Source of the DNA: Bog-257 sp963846715
Lineage (GTDB): Bacteria > Acidobacteriota > Terriglobia > Terriglobales > Acidobacteriaceae
Reading direction: 5' to 3'
DNA: 64,000 bases
Assembly: GCA_963846715.1 (NCBI GenBank)
Contig: CAWJXA010000013.1
Coordinates: 310,001 to 374,000 of the forward strand
Shown: in pieces, positions 26,187 through 36,321 of the stretch
Layout: each line of letters opens with the position of its first letter
Numbering within the stretch: position 1 is the stretch's first letter
The notes under the pieces: model-generated
Database searches by the model: none
What the model saw: the letters and a program-made list of their open reading frames with translations, nothing else
Told to the model about the DNA's origin: nothing
Program-made: the position numbers and the translations under genes

Positions 26187-27852
26187 CTACGGGTGTTCCT
26201 TCTGCGCCGCCTCGAAGTTTTCCTGGGATTTCGTCTGATCCCCCAGGTCGCGATAGGCGAATGCCAGGGTTGTGTATGCCTTGGCTCGCAGCCTCGGGCT
26301 TGGGGTCCGGGTTAGGACGATCTGGGCCCGTGCAATGGCTTGCCGCGGATCGTCATGCTGTTGCGCATAGATGGCAAGATTCAGATTGCTGAAGGGATCG
26401 AGAGGATAGATCTGCGCCGCTTCGCGGAAATGCTGCATGGCTGCTTCCAATTGTCCGGCGTTCAGCAACGCTCCGCCCATGTCATCTTGAGCGATGTAAT
26501 TAGGGGGTGTGACTTCGATGATGTGTTTCCACAGGACAACGTTGTCGCTCCAGTAGCTGAGCTGACGGTGTGCCGTCACACTCAATGCCGCCAGGACAAC
26601 TACACTGACGCCGGCCAGCAGCGCCATGGGAACTTTTTCTTGCTCTGCCCATTCCGCCACTCCCCAACAGATCATGATGAATAATCCGATGAAGGGGAGA
26701 TAAGCGTAACGGTCGGCCATGGCCTGTTCGCCAACCTGCACCAGGCCGATCATGGGTACCATGGTTCCGAGAAACCAGGACCATCCCACCAGCAGGTAGC
26801 GGCGGCGACGCTCGCGCCATACCAGCAAGGTCACCGCCACAAGCAGAACCAACGCTGCCAGCACTTGCCACAGCGGCAGTGACATGCCGGGATGCGGATA
26901 GATGAGCGCCAAGCGTGATGGCCAGAATGCCTTGCCGAGATAGCGGGCATAGCAGACGATGGCGTTCCCCAAACGGATGGAAAGCGGAAAGGTGTTCTTT
27001 ACGGTGTTCATTGCCCCGGCGATCTGCTGCGCGCGCATGGTGATGAGAGCGCTAGCTCCGCACAGTGCGAACAGAGGGAGCTTCTCAGCAATCAACCAGG
27101 AAAAACTCCGCTGAGGCTGGGCGCTCTTCGTCAAGTCTGGGCTGTCATCTGCGACCGCGAGGCCGCCGGCATCACTTGCGATCGCCATCCTTCGCAACGG
27201 CCAATAATCCCACAGCAGAAGCACGAACGGAAAAGTAATGATCTGCGGCTTCGACATCAACCCCAGCGCAAAAAATGCCGCCATCACGACGTAGCGGCTG
27301 GTTCGAGGCTCGCGCACATACCAGCGATAGGCGCCCAAGGCCAGCAGAAAAAACAACATGCTAAGGAGGTTCTTGCGCTCGGAGATCCAGGCGACTGATT
27401 CGACGTTGATAGGATGCAAAGCAAATAGCGCGGCCACCATCCAACTGCGTCCAATGAAACCTGTGGCCTGCTGTAGCACCCAGAACAGCAGCAGCACGTT
27501 CACAACGTGCAGAAGCAGATTGGTATTGTGATGGCCGGCGGGATCCGCCTGAAAAAGCTGATAGTCAAGCGCATGCGACAGCCAGGTGATCGGATGCCAG
27601 TTCCCCGCCTCAGAGGTGGTGAAGGCCCATTCCACCGTGTCCCAGGTTCAGACCCGCTTTCACCTGCTCGTTCTCAGTGACGTAAACGTTGTCGTCGTAG
27701 TTGACGAAGGGGTGGCTGCTGACCGGGTAATACAGCACAACGGTCGCGACCACGAGCAGAAATCCGAGTGCCCATGTGTACTTTTCAATCCCCCGCGGCT
27801 GACTTGAACGGGGTAGACCTTCGGTCTTCGGCGTCAAACCAACAGAAACCAA
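26187..27852 (-). CDS. TMTC-like GT-C/TPR membrane protein 3 (frame broken once)
   Basis: N-terminal piece MVSVGLTPKTEGLPRSSQ..., helix, then HPFVNYDDNVYVTEN; the frame then fails just after KAGLNL. Removing one base from the CCC at 27641-27643 (GGG on the coding strand) gives DTVEWAFTTSEAGNWHPITW and continues to 26187, about 554 residues, as in the intact paralogues. C-terminal TPR part (LLNAGQLEAAMQHFREAAQI). Last gene of a minus-strand run of three such genes with gaps of about 50 bases. Probably a sequencing insertion, not a pseudogene. Confidence 0.75.
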
Positions 27853-27900
27853 TGTTTCTCCCTATCTGCGGGGAACCAGTCCCTACGATTTTTCATGCAG

Positions 27901-29544
27901 CTATCGCCCACCCAGTATTTCCTTCACCTTTTCAAGACACTGTCTCTCTTGTGCGCTATCCCCGAGTGAGTGATAGGCCAGCGCCATCTTGGCGTACGCT
28001 TGCGCCTGTTGCGAGGCAAATTGCGTCATGCCCAGCACCTTCTTGCAGCGCTCGATACACGCCACCAAGTTCCCCTGCTGCCGATCATACTCAGCGAGGT
28101 TTAGGTTGCTGGCGGCATCGTCGGGAAATATGGTGACCGCCGCCCGGAAATGCTTGATAGCCTCGGCCATATTGCCCTCACGCTGCAGCGCAACCCCGAG
28201 ACTATTCTCGGCTATGAAATTAGGTCCCGTGACCTGCAAGGTATGGGTCCAGAGGGTGACGTTGTCTTTCCAGCGGTCGAGCTGAACCCGAGCGGTCACC
28301 GTCAGCGCCAATAACACCACGATGCTGACGCCGGCCAGTCCTGCGGGCGGAACGTGCCGCCACTGGGAAAGCTCCGCCGCCGCCCAGCAAATCATGATGA
28401 ACAACCCAATGAACGGTAGATAGGCGTAGCGATCGGCCATCGCCTGTATACCAACCTGGATCAGGCCGATCATGGGAACCAGCGTTCCCACAAACCAAAG
28501 CCATCCGACGGGAAGATAGCGGCGGCGATATAGAAAGAAAACGAGGCCGGTGACGACGATCAGGAAAGCAAGCGCTCCGAGTACATGCGAAATTCTCAGA
28601 GTGTCACCGGGATGAGGATAAAACAGCGCCAGTCGCGACGGCCAGAACGCTTTGCCGACGTATCGCGCGTAGCTGAGAATCGCGTTGCCCAGCCGAATGC
28701 TGCGCGGAAACCAGTTTCTGGCGCCGCCCATGCGCTGCGCATGCATGGTGACCACGGCGTCGGCCGCCGCAATTGCGAACAACGGCAGCTTCTCCAGGAT
28801 TAGCCAGAGGAAGCTCTTTGGCGGGATGGCTGCCGGAGATGCCACCGACGAAGGTCCGCGCGCGGACGCAAACATTCGCCGCAAGGGCCAGTAATCCCAC
28901 AACAGCAGAATGCAAGGCAGGGTGATTACCTGCGGCTTCGACATCAAGCCCAGCGAAAACATGAATGCGACCACGGCATAGCGCCAGATGCGAGGCTGGC
29001 GGGCATACCATCGATAAGCGCCTAGCGCGAGCAGAAAAAACAACATGCTGAGCAGGTTCTTGCGCTCGGCCACCCAGGCTACCGTTTGGACATTGATGGG
29101 ATGCAACGCAAACAGCGCTGCCACCATGAAACTGCGGCCGGCAAAGCCCGTCGCCTCGTAGAGCACCCAGAACAGGAGCAGGACATTAATGACATGCAGA
29201 AGCAAATTTACGGAGTGATGGCCGGCAGGGTGTAGCCCAAAAAGCTGGCAATCCAGGGCATGCGAGAGCCAGGTTACCGGGTGCCAGTTGGCCTCGTAGT
29301 AAGTGGTAAAAGCCCAGTGGACCGTTTCCCAGTCCAGGCCCGCCTGCACGTGCGGATTGTCGGTGACATAAATGGTGTCGTCGTAGTTAACGAACGGGTG
29401 ATTGTATACCGGATAGTAGAGCGCGATGGTAGCAACCGCAAGCAGAAGGCTGAGCGCCCAAGTCCGCGTCTCGATCCAACGCAACCAGCCCGGAGCGGGC
29501 CGGGACTGCATCGTGGCCGTCGATGTTACGTCGACAGAGGTCAC
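27901..29544 (-). CDS. TMTC-like GT-C/TPR membrane protein 4
   Basis: 547 residues, intact. Head of about 30 residues, helix ALSLLLAVATIALYYPV, DD loop HPFVNYDDTIYVTDNP, then YEANWHPVTWLSHALDCQLF, LHVINVLLLFWVLYEATGF and the conserved LMSKPQVITLPCILLLWDYWPL. After residue 400 come TPR units (GVALQREGNMAEAIKHFRAAVTI, LAEYDRQQGNLVACIERCKKV). Middle gene of the three-gene minus-strand run; gap of about 50 bases on each side. Confidence 0.78.
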   Translation of the reverse strand: MTSVDVTSTATMQSRPAPGWLRWIETRTWALSLLLAVATIALYYPVYNHPFVNYDDTIYVTDNPHVQAGLDWETVHWAFTTYYEANWHPVTWLSHALDCQLFGLHPAGHHSVNLLLHVINVLLLFWVLYEATGFAGRSFMVAALFALHPINVQTVAWVAERKNLLSMLFFLLALGAYRWYARQPRIWRYAVVAFMFSLGLMSKPQVITLPCILLLWDYWPLRRMFASARGPSSVASPAAIPPKSFLWLILEKLPLFAIAAADAVVTMHAQRMGGARNWFPRSIRLGNAILSYARYVGKAFWPSRLALFYPHPGDTLRISHVLGALAFLIVVTGLVFFLYRRRYLPVGWLWFVGTLVPMIGLIQVGIQAMADRYAYLPFIGLFIMICWAAAELSQWRHVPPAGLAGVSIVVLLALTVTARVQLDRWKDNVTLWTHTLQVTGPNFIAENSLGVALQREGNMAEAIKHFRAAVTIFPDDAASNLNLAEYDRQQGNLVACIERCKKVLGMTQFASQQAQAYAKMALAYHSLGDSAQERQCLEKVKEILGGR

Positions 29545-29591
29545 TTCTGCTCCATAAGTTGAGGATTATAGCTGACAGAGTTTCGCGATGA

Positions 29592-31245
29592 TCAGTAGTG
29601 GCGGCCCTGCATGCTCGCTGCTGCGGCGAAACATTCTTGTGCGCGCACGGTATCGCCGAGATCGCTGTAAGCACGGCCCATGCTATTCAAAGCGGCGAAC
29701 CTAAGGCTGGCGTCCCGCGAGGAGCTCAGCGCGGTCTTGTATCGCTCGATGGCCTCGCGCAGGTTGCCGCGCTGTTGTTCGTAGGTACCGATGTTCATAT
29801 TGCTGACTGGATCAGCAGGATAAATTTCCGTCGCCTTGATGAAGTGCGACATGCCTTCGTCGACGCGTCCCTGGCTCATCAAGATCTTGCCCAGATTATT
29901 TTCGGCCAGCCAATTGCGATTCGTAACTTGCAATGCGCGGGACCAGAGAGTAGCGCTGTCGCTCCAATAGCCGATCTGTCGATGCGCGACGACGCTCAGT
30001 GCCAGCAACACAACGACGCTGACGGCGGCCAACCACGCAGTCGGAACGTGTCGTTGCCGCGCCCACTCCGACACGCCCCAGCACACCATAATGAACAATC
30101 CGATGAACGGCAGATAGGCGTAGCGGTCGGCCATACCTTGCATGCCCTGGTAGCCCACTCCCTCAAGGCCAATCATGGGGACCATCGTCCCCAAAAACCA
30201 GAGCCATCCTATCGCAAAATATCGTTGTTGGCGGCGATCGACGACCAAGGCCGTGATTGCCAGCAGCAACAGCAGCACTCCGACGACCTGCCAGATGCTC
30301 AAGGAATTTCCGGGATGCGGGTAAAAGACCGCGAGGCGCGAAGGCCAAATCGCATCACGCAAATACTCAGCGTAGGAGACAATGGCGTTCTCCAGCCGGA
30401 TGGAGAACGGGTACCAAACCTTGTCGGCACCCATCCGCTGCGCTTTCATGGTCATGAAAGCACTTCCTGCGGAGAGGATGAATAGCGGCACTTTTTCTAG
30501 TATCAGCCAAGAGAGTTTTCTTGGCGGCAAGACGGCTGGCGTGAGCGTTCCAGAATCAAAAAGTTCCGCTGGCGCAAACATCCGGCGAAGGGGCCAGTAG
30601 TCCCACAACAGCAGAACAAACGGAAACGTAATGACCTGGGGCTTGGCCAGCAATCCCAATGCGTACAAAATAGCTACGACGGTGTAGCGTCCGACTCGCG
30701 GCTCGCGCTCATACCAGCGATACGCCCCTAACGCGAGCAGAAAAAACAACATGCTCAGCGGGTTCTTGCGCTCGGCAATCCAGGCCACCGACTCGACGTT
30801 GATGGGATGCAGCGCAAACAGCGCCGCTACCATGAAACTGCGCCCGGAGTAACCAGTTGCGCGCAGCAAGACCCAGAACAGCAGCACCACATTGATCGCA
30901 TGCAGCAACAGGTTAACGTCGTGATGTCCGGCAGGGATTCAGCTGAAAGAGCTGGCAATCCAGGGCATGCGAAAGCCATGTCAGCGGATGCCACGTACCC
31001 ACGTCGAACGTCGTGAACGCCCAGGTGACGGTGTCCCAACTAAGCCCGCTCTGGACCTGGAGGTTGTCAGTTACGTAGAGGCTGTCGTCGTAATTGACGA
31101 ACGGATGTCCATGGACCGGATAGTAGAGCGCAAGAGTGGCAATCAGCAGCACTAGCCCAAGGAAAAACGGCTGGGGGACCCAGCGCGAAGAGGGCAGGGA
31201 ATGCGTTTCTTTGTTAGCCGATGTAACCGAGGACAAGCTACCCAT
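29592..31245 (-). CDS. TMTC-like GT-C/TPR membrane protein 5 (frame broken once)
   Basis: The first part runs MGSLSSVTSANKETHS..., helix, HPFVNYDDSLYVTDN, WHPLTWLSHALDCQLFQLNP and then stops at 30913. Deleting one C of the CCC read at 30934-30936 (GGG on the plus strand) restores NPAGHHDVNLLLHAINVVLL and the rest to 29592, about 550 residues. Its C-terminal TPR part includes LGKILMSQGRVDEGMSHFIKA. First gene of the minus-strand run, divergent from PEP-CTERM gene 4 across about 220 bases. Confidence 0.75.
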
Positions 31246-31308
31246 GCTGCCGAGGAGTATAGCCGATCAGTGCTTAGAGGCAAGCGGCGCAACCTGAAGC
31301 GATTCCGT

Positions 31309-31389
31309 TAGAACAATCTTGCAAAACCCTGCACATCGGCGGTGCTGAAGTGACCGATTTGCGGACTTTACGGTGGCAAAGAAGTTGCT
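31309..31389 (+). promoter_or_regulatory. Upstream site plus sigma-54-type promoter, PEP-CTERM gene 4
   Basis: TGGCAAAGAAGTTGCT at 31374-31389, GG to GC 12 bases. The upstream site starts TAGAACAATC at 31309, holds TTGCAAAACC and ends TGCACA at 31330-31335, 45 bases before the GG. It is 5 kb from the other three copies and its gene is the most diverged, so conservation here is strong support for function. It also faces the divergent TMTC-like gene 5. Confidence 0.78.
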
Positions 31390-31468
31390 AGGCACTTTAA
31401 TTGGGGTTGTGGGGCAATGAGTAATCCCTCGTCGCGCGTTTGATTTTAAGCTGAAGGAGCCTCGATTT

Positions 31469-32098
31469 ATGAAAACATCGATCATTTCGTCGGCGGCGAT
31501 CGCGATCTTCTGTTTGCTGGTAGCTGTCGCTACATCCATGGCAGACACCCTGTATTCCAACGGTCCCTACAATGGCACGGTGGATGCCTGGACCATCAAC
31601 TTCGGCTATGAGATTAGCGACAGCTTTACATTGCCCTCGGGATCCAGCAGTATCGAAGGCCTTCACATTGTCTACTGGGACGCATCGACAACCGACATTC
31701 TCACCACGGTAGACATGGCGATTTCGGTGGATCCAATACCTTTCAGCGGTTTTCAAACCTTGACCGGAGTAACGAACACTTTTCTGGGGATCAATCAGTT
31801 CGGGTATGCCCTGTTTCAAGCGGATTACTCCTTTGCTGACATTCCCTGGTCTGGCCCAGGCTGGGTGACTCTGATGAATGCCTGCACGACTTCGGGTTGT
31901 TCGGTTGTCACCCCGATCTACTGGGATGAGAACGACGGGCCCTCAATGGCCACGAACGGTTCGATAGGGTCGATACCGTCAGAATCCTTCACCTTAACTG
32001 GCACCACCAGCGGAGGGACGACTCCTGAGCCAGGTACCATTTTGCTGTTTGCGTCTGGCCTGCAGGTGGGAGCAACCTGGCGAAAGTTGAATCGTTAG
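31469..32098 (+). CDS. PEP-CTERM secreted protein 4 (diverged)
   Basis: 209 residues from ATG after GAAGGAG. Signal peptide to SMA-D, then DTLYSNGPYNGTVDAWTINFG and LHIVYWDASTTDILTTVDM as in the other copies, the CTTSGC pair, and the conserved TPIYWDENDGPS. The Gly-Thr tract is missing; the tail is SGGTTPEPGTILLFASGLQVG followed by ATWRKLNR, a weaker hydrophobic stretch than in copies 1-3. It may still be sorted, but the helix is short. No strong terminator hairpin directly follows. Confidence 0.82.
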   Translation: MKTSIISSAAIAIFCLLVAVATSMADTLYSNGPYNGTVDAWTINFGYEISDSFTLPSGSSSIEGLHIVYWDASTTDILTTVDMAISVDPIPFSGFQTLTGVTNTFLGINQFGYALFQADYSFADIPWSGPGWVTLMNACTTSGCSVVTPIYWDENDGPSMATNGSIGSIPSESFTLTGTTSGGTTPEPGTILLFASGLQVGATWRKLNR

Positions 32099-32707
32099 TC
32101 CCCTCGCGCTTCCAAATGTCTTTTCTTCAGAATAGGTTGGCTTTCGCGCTAAGCGATTGCTGCTATCCCAAAACAGGACGGCACTGCGCTGGTGTAACAA
32201 TTTCTGTGTCACCGCACGAGGGCAGAAGATGGAGAATAGTAGTGAGCCCAGGAGACCCTAAGCAGCACGCATCCTATAAGCACAGCATCCCGTTCATGGC
32301 TCCAGAGTCTATACCGGGCATCCGCTGCTAATGTGAGTTCACCTCGCGAATTGTAAGGCGCCTGTCAGGTAGTGGAGATGCAGAGGACGGATTGTCTTGC
32401 GCTCCCTGCTCCGGGAAGGAGGCGGTTATGCCAGTATGGTTGATTATGTGGTTGATCCAGCATTGCGGTTGTATGTGGCCGTTTGCGCTACCGGGAGTGC
32501 CCAGCCACGCCGCTCAGGTGATGCACACGCTTCAGCGCGTCATTTGTTAACTTTTAACCCGATTCATTATTGCGTAATCGGAGCAGGGGGCGCAAGACAA
32601 TCCATCGGATTTTACAGCCGAAGCTAGCTCTTCGTTTTTTGCTTTCGTCGCAGGGTCCTTCGTAGCGATACATTCCGAGTACCAGTAGCGGCATGGTTCG
32701 GAACATT
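32099..32707. other. Intergenic stretch between convergent genes
   Basis: About 600 bases between PEP-CTERM gene 4 and the VWFA gene. Short open frames (for example 32397-32627) have no ribosome site or recognisable motif. I see no RNA gene, repeat or strong terminator. Confidence 0.4.
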
Positions 32708-33949
32708 CTACTGCGCCAACGCGTAGTATCCCTGGCGGGCGTGGACTTGCAGTTTCTGAGGAGTGCGCACTTCTACCTGCAACGCGTGGAATCCGGGTGT
32801 CACTTGTTGCGGCGGGAATGAAACGTGATACTGGGTCCGCAGGTCCTGCTCAATCTCCGTAAATATCTCTTCCAAATTCTTGCTGGACTGCGCCAGATAG
32901 AACCTGCCTCCGGTCTGCTCAGCCAGCCGTTGCAAAACTGCGTCCCCGCGAGTCATGGGTTTCTTGGAATGCAGGGCCAAGGCATAAATCTGCACCTCAG
33001 CACGCAGCGCGATACTGACGACATCGCGCAAATCATGAAAGCTGTCGGTGTCTTCACCATCGCTTAGAACAACAATGGCACGGTGAATGAAACTATCGTC
33101 GTCCTGACGGGCGAGTTCTTCGTTGCATGCTGTGTAGAGCGCGTCGTAGAAACGCGTTCCCCAACCGGGTTGATGCAAACGCCCCACCGCGTCGATCAAC
33201 TGGGCGCGGTCGGCGGTGGAGGTCTGCCAGATATGGATGTCGGCCCCGAACGCCATCACAAAGGCGCGATCGCTTTGCGGCCGCAGGATGCGATTGAGGA
33301 AATCGAGTGCTGCGGCTTTCTCGTCGGGAAGCACGCGCTTCACCGAATCGCTCGTGTCCATCACAATTCCCAGCCGCAACGGCAGGTTCTCGTCGCGAGA
33401 GAAATCGTCAAAGCGTTCCACGGGCGCCTGATTGTCGAGGATGCGAATGTCTGCCGGCGAAAGATCATGCACCAGGTGGCCTTGCTCGTCGGCGACGGTG
33501 AACTCCAGCCGAACTTCGGGCACAGTGCGGCGGATGGAGTATCCCGGCGTGCTGGCGGGACTATAGCTAGCCGACGGAAGCAGGTTAGCCGGCATGGGGG
33601 CAACCGCAACCATGCGGGGTTCGGTGTATTCCTCCGCAGGCCCCGCGGACGAACTCGACGCCGCTGGATCGCCGGCGGAGTCGTCGAAGCCACCGGCTGC
33701 CCAATCGCCAATTCCAGCCAGCGTGGCGGCGCTCAAGGCCAGCGTCAACCCCATGATGATCGCGGACTTGTGCACAAATGGGTTATCGGCTATGCGCCAC
33801 AGGAGCTTGAACGGCAGATAACCGCGCGCGGGCGGGAATATCGAATCGACCTGCAGCCTCGGGCGTGGGAAACGCAGGCCAGCGGCCGCATCGGAAACCC
33901 CTCCGGCGCGGTACCCGACACGCACAGGCTTACGCGATCGGACGACCAC
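32708..33949 (-). CDS. VWFA-related acidobacterial protein
   Basis: 413 residues from GTG. A cytosolic head is followed by one membrane segment (SAIIMGLTLALSAATLAGIGDW, about 62-84), a Ser/Pro-rich linker, and a von Willebrand A domain with the metal-site motif GIVMDTSDSV, then GWGTRFYDAL and AIVVLSDGEDTDS. The C-terminal end (RTQYHVSFPPQQVTPGFHALQVEVR) is the pattern of the VWFA-related acidobacterial family (TIGR03436-like). Such proteins are extracytoplasmic adhesion or scaffold domains; no partner is known. Stands alone on the minus strand between the PEP-CTERM and GT39 regions. Confidence 0.85.
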   Translation of the reverse strand: MVVRSRKPVRVGYRAGGVSDAAAGLRFPRPRLQVDSIFPPARGYLPFKLLWRIADNPFVHKSAIIMGLTLALSAATLAGIGDWAAGGFDDSAGDPAASSSSAGPAEEYTEPRMVAVAPMPANLLPSASYSPASTPGYSIRRTVPEVRLEFTVADEQGHLVHDLSPADIRILDNQAPVERFDDFSRDENLPLRLGIVMDTSDSVKRVLPDEKAAALDFLNRILRPQSDRAFVMAFGADIHIWQTSTADRAQLIDAVGRLHQPGWGTRFYDALYTACNEELARQDDDSFIHRAIVVLSDGEDTDSFHDLRDVVSIALRAEVQIYALALHSKKPMTRGDAVLQRLAEQTGGRFYLAQSSKNLEEIFTEIEQDLRTQYHVSFPPQQVTPGFHALQVEVRTPQKLQVHARQGYYALAQ

Positions 33950-34090
33950 TCTGACACCTCACCCCGATGGGCTAGTTGGAAGTGAGGTTGGCGTGAGTTG
34001 GTTGTCCGCGGGTTAAGAAAAAATTACAGTTCTGGTTCGAGTATCAACGTCAGGAAACCTTTGCCACGGGTCAGATCAGAAGGTTGGTTG

Positions 34091-35620
34091 TTAGCGGGAA
34101 TTATCGCCCACGGGAATGAATTCCACTACCCAGATCTCGTCGAAGGTTCCAAGCGCGTGCGGGATGTAGGTGCCCTGCGAGGCGTTGGCTACAAGATCGA
34201 CGATTCGCAGCGATGGCCAGGGAGCTACCATGAGGAAGCGCTTATGTTCCAGAGCTGCCGTCAACAGGAATTGTCTGGCCTGCCTTTCAGCCTCGTCGTT
34301 CAAGGTGCGAGGAAGCGGAACCACCGGCGCGCTAACCTTGTAATAACTCAAGGGCGCGTACAGCACACTGTCGCTGGCGACTGCCGGCATGGGCTGAAAG
34401 TCAGCTTCCACCAGCGGACTACACATCAGCAAAGTGGCGTGATCCTGGGCCGCGTTGGCGTCAGCGTACGCCAGAGATTCCTTCCACGACTCTTCATGTT
34501 TCCGCGAAACTGGCGAGGTGTAGGCCTGAAAGACACACAAGGCCACAAACGCGAAGCAGAATAAGCCTCGAAGCAGGCGCGAATCGATAACGCTGCATAG
34601 CCATCCCCAACACAAAGCGATGCCCGGAGTCGCCACCAGCAGATAGCGAGGAATAAATACGTGGACCGACGTGTTTACGCTAATGGCATAGAGACACAAC
34701 ATCGGCACCAGAGCCAGGCTTGCACACAACAGAAGCTTGTTCAGTCTTTCCCCGCCAGGAGCGATGAGCTTGCGCGATGCCGCGGCCAGCAAGAGAACTC
34801 CGGCCAACACGAACAATTGCTTGGTCCCGGGATGCAGCATCTTGAGTACCGAGGTCCATTGAGGAGCCTCGGCAAAGGAATGGGAAGTGCGTGTCTCGAA
34901 AATATATTTGAGACGCGGCAGCACAGGTGAGAGCACGACGAAAAAGCAGCCGAAGGCAACGCCGATCTGCCGCAGGTCGGCCAGCACCGAAGAGCGGCGA
35001 GTCAGCACATAGTAGACCGCGAGCGCCACGAGAATGAAGGCGAATAAATAGTGGAAATAGAAAATGCCAGCCGACGCGACGCCGAACAGGGCGGCATAGA
35101 GCATCCGGTGGGTCTTCATCCATCGCAGGAACACCAAGATGGTCAGGTTGGTCACGAGTAATGCGAACGGGTAGGGGCGCACATCGATGGCGGCAAATGC
35201 GATGCCTCGGGGAAGCACGAACAACATCGTGGCGATAAGAGACACGTCCCAGTCGAACAATTCCCGCGCGCATCGGTAGAACACGTAAACGGCAGCCAAC
35301 ATTGCAACGATAGAAGGAATTCTTAGGACGAGTTCCTTGTCGCCGAAAAAGGTCTTGGTGAGCCACAGGATGTAAGCGTAGGCAGCAAACGAATTGCCCT
35401 GTATCGAGCGTGACCAGATTTGTTTGAAGCCACCAGCGATCTGCCAGTAGGAGAGAGTTTCGTCGGTCCACAAGGGCGCCCGCACCGCCAGAAACCAGAT
35501 AGAAAGAGAAGCCACCAAGGCGACGCCATAAGCCATGGCGAGCCAGGTGGCGGATTGCGGGCGTTGCTGAACTTCCGTTTCGGGAGTGACCGTAGCTGCG
35601 TCCAACGTGGCGTTCGACAT
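34091..35620 (-). CDS. GT39/ArnT-like glycosyltransferase 2 (integral membrane)
   Basis: 509 residues from ATG at 35620 (MSNATLDAATVTPE); the frame is open further upstream to 35803 but overlaps the TPR gene and has no start support. The first loop after helix 1 has RAPLWTDETLSYWQIAGG, the acidic motif of PMT_2-type GT-C enzymes, and about ten further helices follow (IAFAAIDVRPYPFALLVTNLT in the third region). The soluble tail is short. It is 23 bases downstream of the TPR gene 2 on the same strand, so the two are probably co-transcribed. Sugar and acceptor unknown. Confidence 0.84.
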   Translation of the reverse strand: MSNATLDAATVTPETEVQQRPQSATWLAMAYGVALVASLSIWFLAVRAPLWTDETLSYWQIAGGFKQIWSRSIQGNSFAAYAYILWLTKTFFGDKELVLRIPSIVAMLAAVYVFYRCARELFDWDVSLIATMLFVLPRGIAFAAIDVRPYPFALLVTNLTILVFLRWMKTHRMLYAALFGVASAGIFYFHYLFAFILVALAVYYVLTRRSSVLADLRQIGVAFGCFFVVLSPVLPRLKYIFETRTSHSFAEAPQWTSVLKMLHPGTKQLFVLAGVLLLAAASRKLIAPGGERLNKLLLCASLALVPMLCLYAISVNTSVHVFIPRYLLVATPGIALCWGWLCSVIDSRLLRGLFCFAFVALCVFQAYTSPVSRKHEESWKESLAYADANAAQDHATLLMCSPLVEADFQPMPAVASDSVLYAPLSYYKVSAPVVPLPRTLNDEAERQARQFLLTAALEHKRFLMVAPWPSLRIVDLVANASQGTYIPHALGTFDEIWVVEFIPVGDNSR

Positions 35621-35643
35621 GATAGACCTGCCGTGAGACCCGA

Positions 35644-36321
35644 TTATCCCTTTGGCTGGGTTGCAGCTTGAGGCGCAGGTGTTGGCTGTTTGGCTTCGAC
35701 GATCAGGTGCTCGATTACGTCCTTCTGGGGAAAGTCCGGATTCAGCTTGAGCAACTTTTCCCACGACGCGACGGCGCCATCGACGTCGTTCTTGCCCTTC
35801 CACTTGATGATGCCGATGTTCATCAGCGTGCCGGGGTGTTTGGGATCGTAGGTAAGGGATTTACTCAACTCCGCCAACGCGCCGTCCACATCGCCGGTGT
35901 AATACATGCAGGAGGCCATGTCGTCGCGGATCGGCACGTTCTTCGGGTCAACGTCGAGCGCTTTCTGGAAATAGGTAATCGCCTCTTTGAATTGATGGGC
36001 CGCTTTGTAAGTGAGGGCAGTTTTGTTGAGCGCATCGACGTTCTTGGGGTCGGCCTTCAACTTCGTGAGCAGAGGCTGGGCCTGCTTGTCGGCCATTTTC
36101 TTCATATCTTCCAGCGTCGGCATCTTTTGCGCTTGCTGTCCCATGCCGGCAGGAGGAGCGCTGGCAGCCTGTTGCACTTCCGGGGCAGTCGCTGCCGACG
36201 GGCCCACAGGACTGGCCGAGCCGCGTATCAGATAGCCCACCAGCAAACCGATGAGGAGGCAGACGCTCGCCATAACGTAGGTCTGGGTCGCTGTCCATTT
36301 GGTGGTTGTTCGCTCTTCCAT
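35644..36321 (-). CDS. Membrane-anchored TPR protein 2
   Basis: 225 residues. Head of about 12 residues, one membrane helix (YVMASVCLLIGLLVGYLIRG, about 14-33), a Pro/Ala/Gln linker with METs, then TPR-like units (ALNKTALTYKAAHQFKEAIT, MYYTGDVDGALAELSKSLTY) and a tail ending KLLKLNPDFPQKDVIEHLI, which matches the KLLQTNPDYPQKDQVQKLI of the paralogue at 15048-15740. Likely periplasmic scaffold. Directly precedes the GT39 gene 2 on the same strand. Confidence 0.82.
   Translation of the reverse strand: MEERTTTKWTATQTYVMASVCLLIGLLVGYLIRGSASPVGPSAATAPEVQQAASAPPAGMGQQAQKMPTLEDMKKMADKQAQPLLTKLKADPKNVDALNKTALTYKAAHQFKEAITYFQKALDVDPKNVPIRDDMASCMYYTGDVDGALAELSKSLTYDPKHPGTLMNIGIIKWKGKNDVDGAVASWEKLLKLNPDFPQKDVIEHLIVEAKQPTPAPQAATQPKG

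Noticed and set aside
32397..32627. 76-codon frame after PEP-CTERM gene 4
   Set aside because: No ribosome site, no recognisable motif and composition unlike neighbours.
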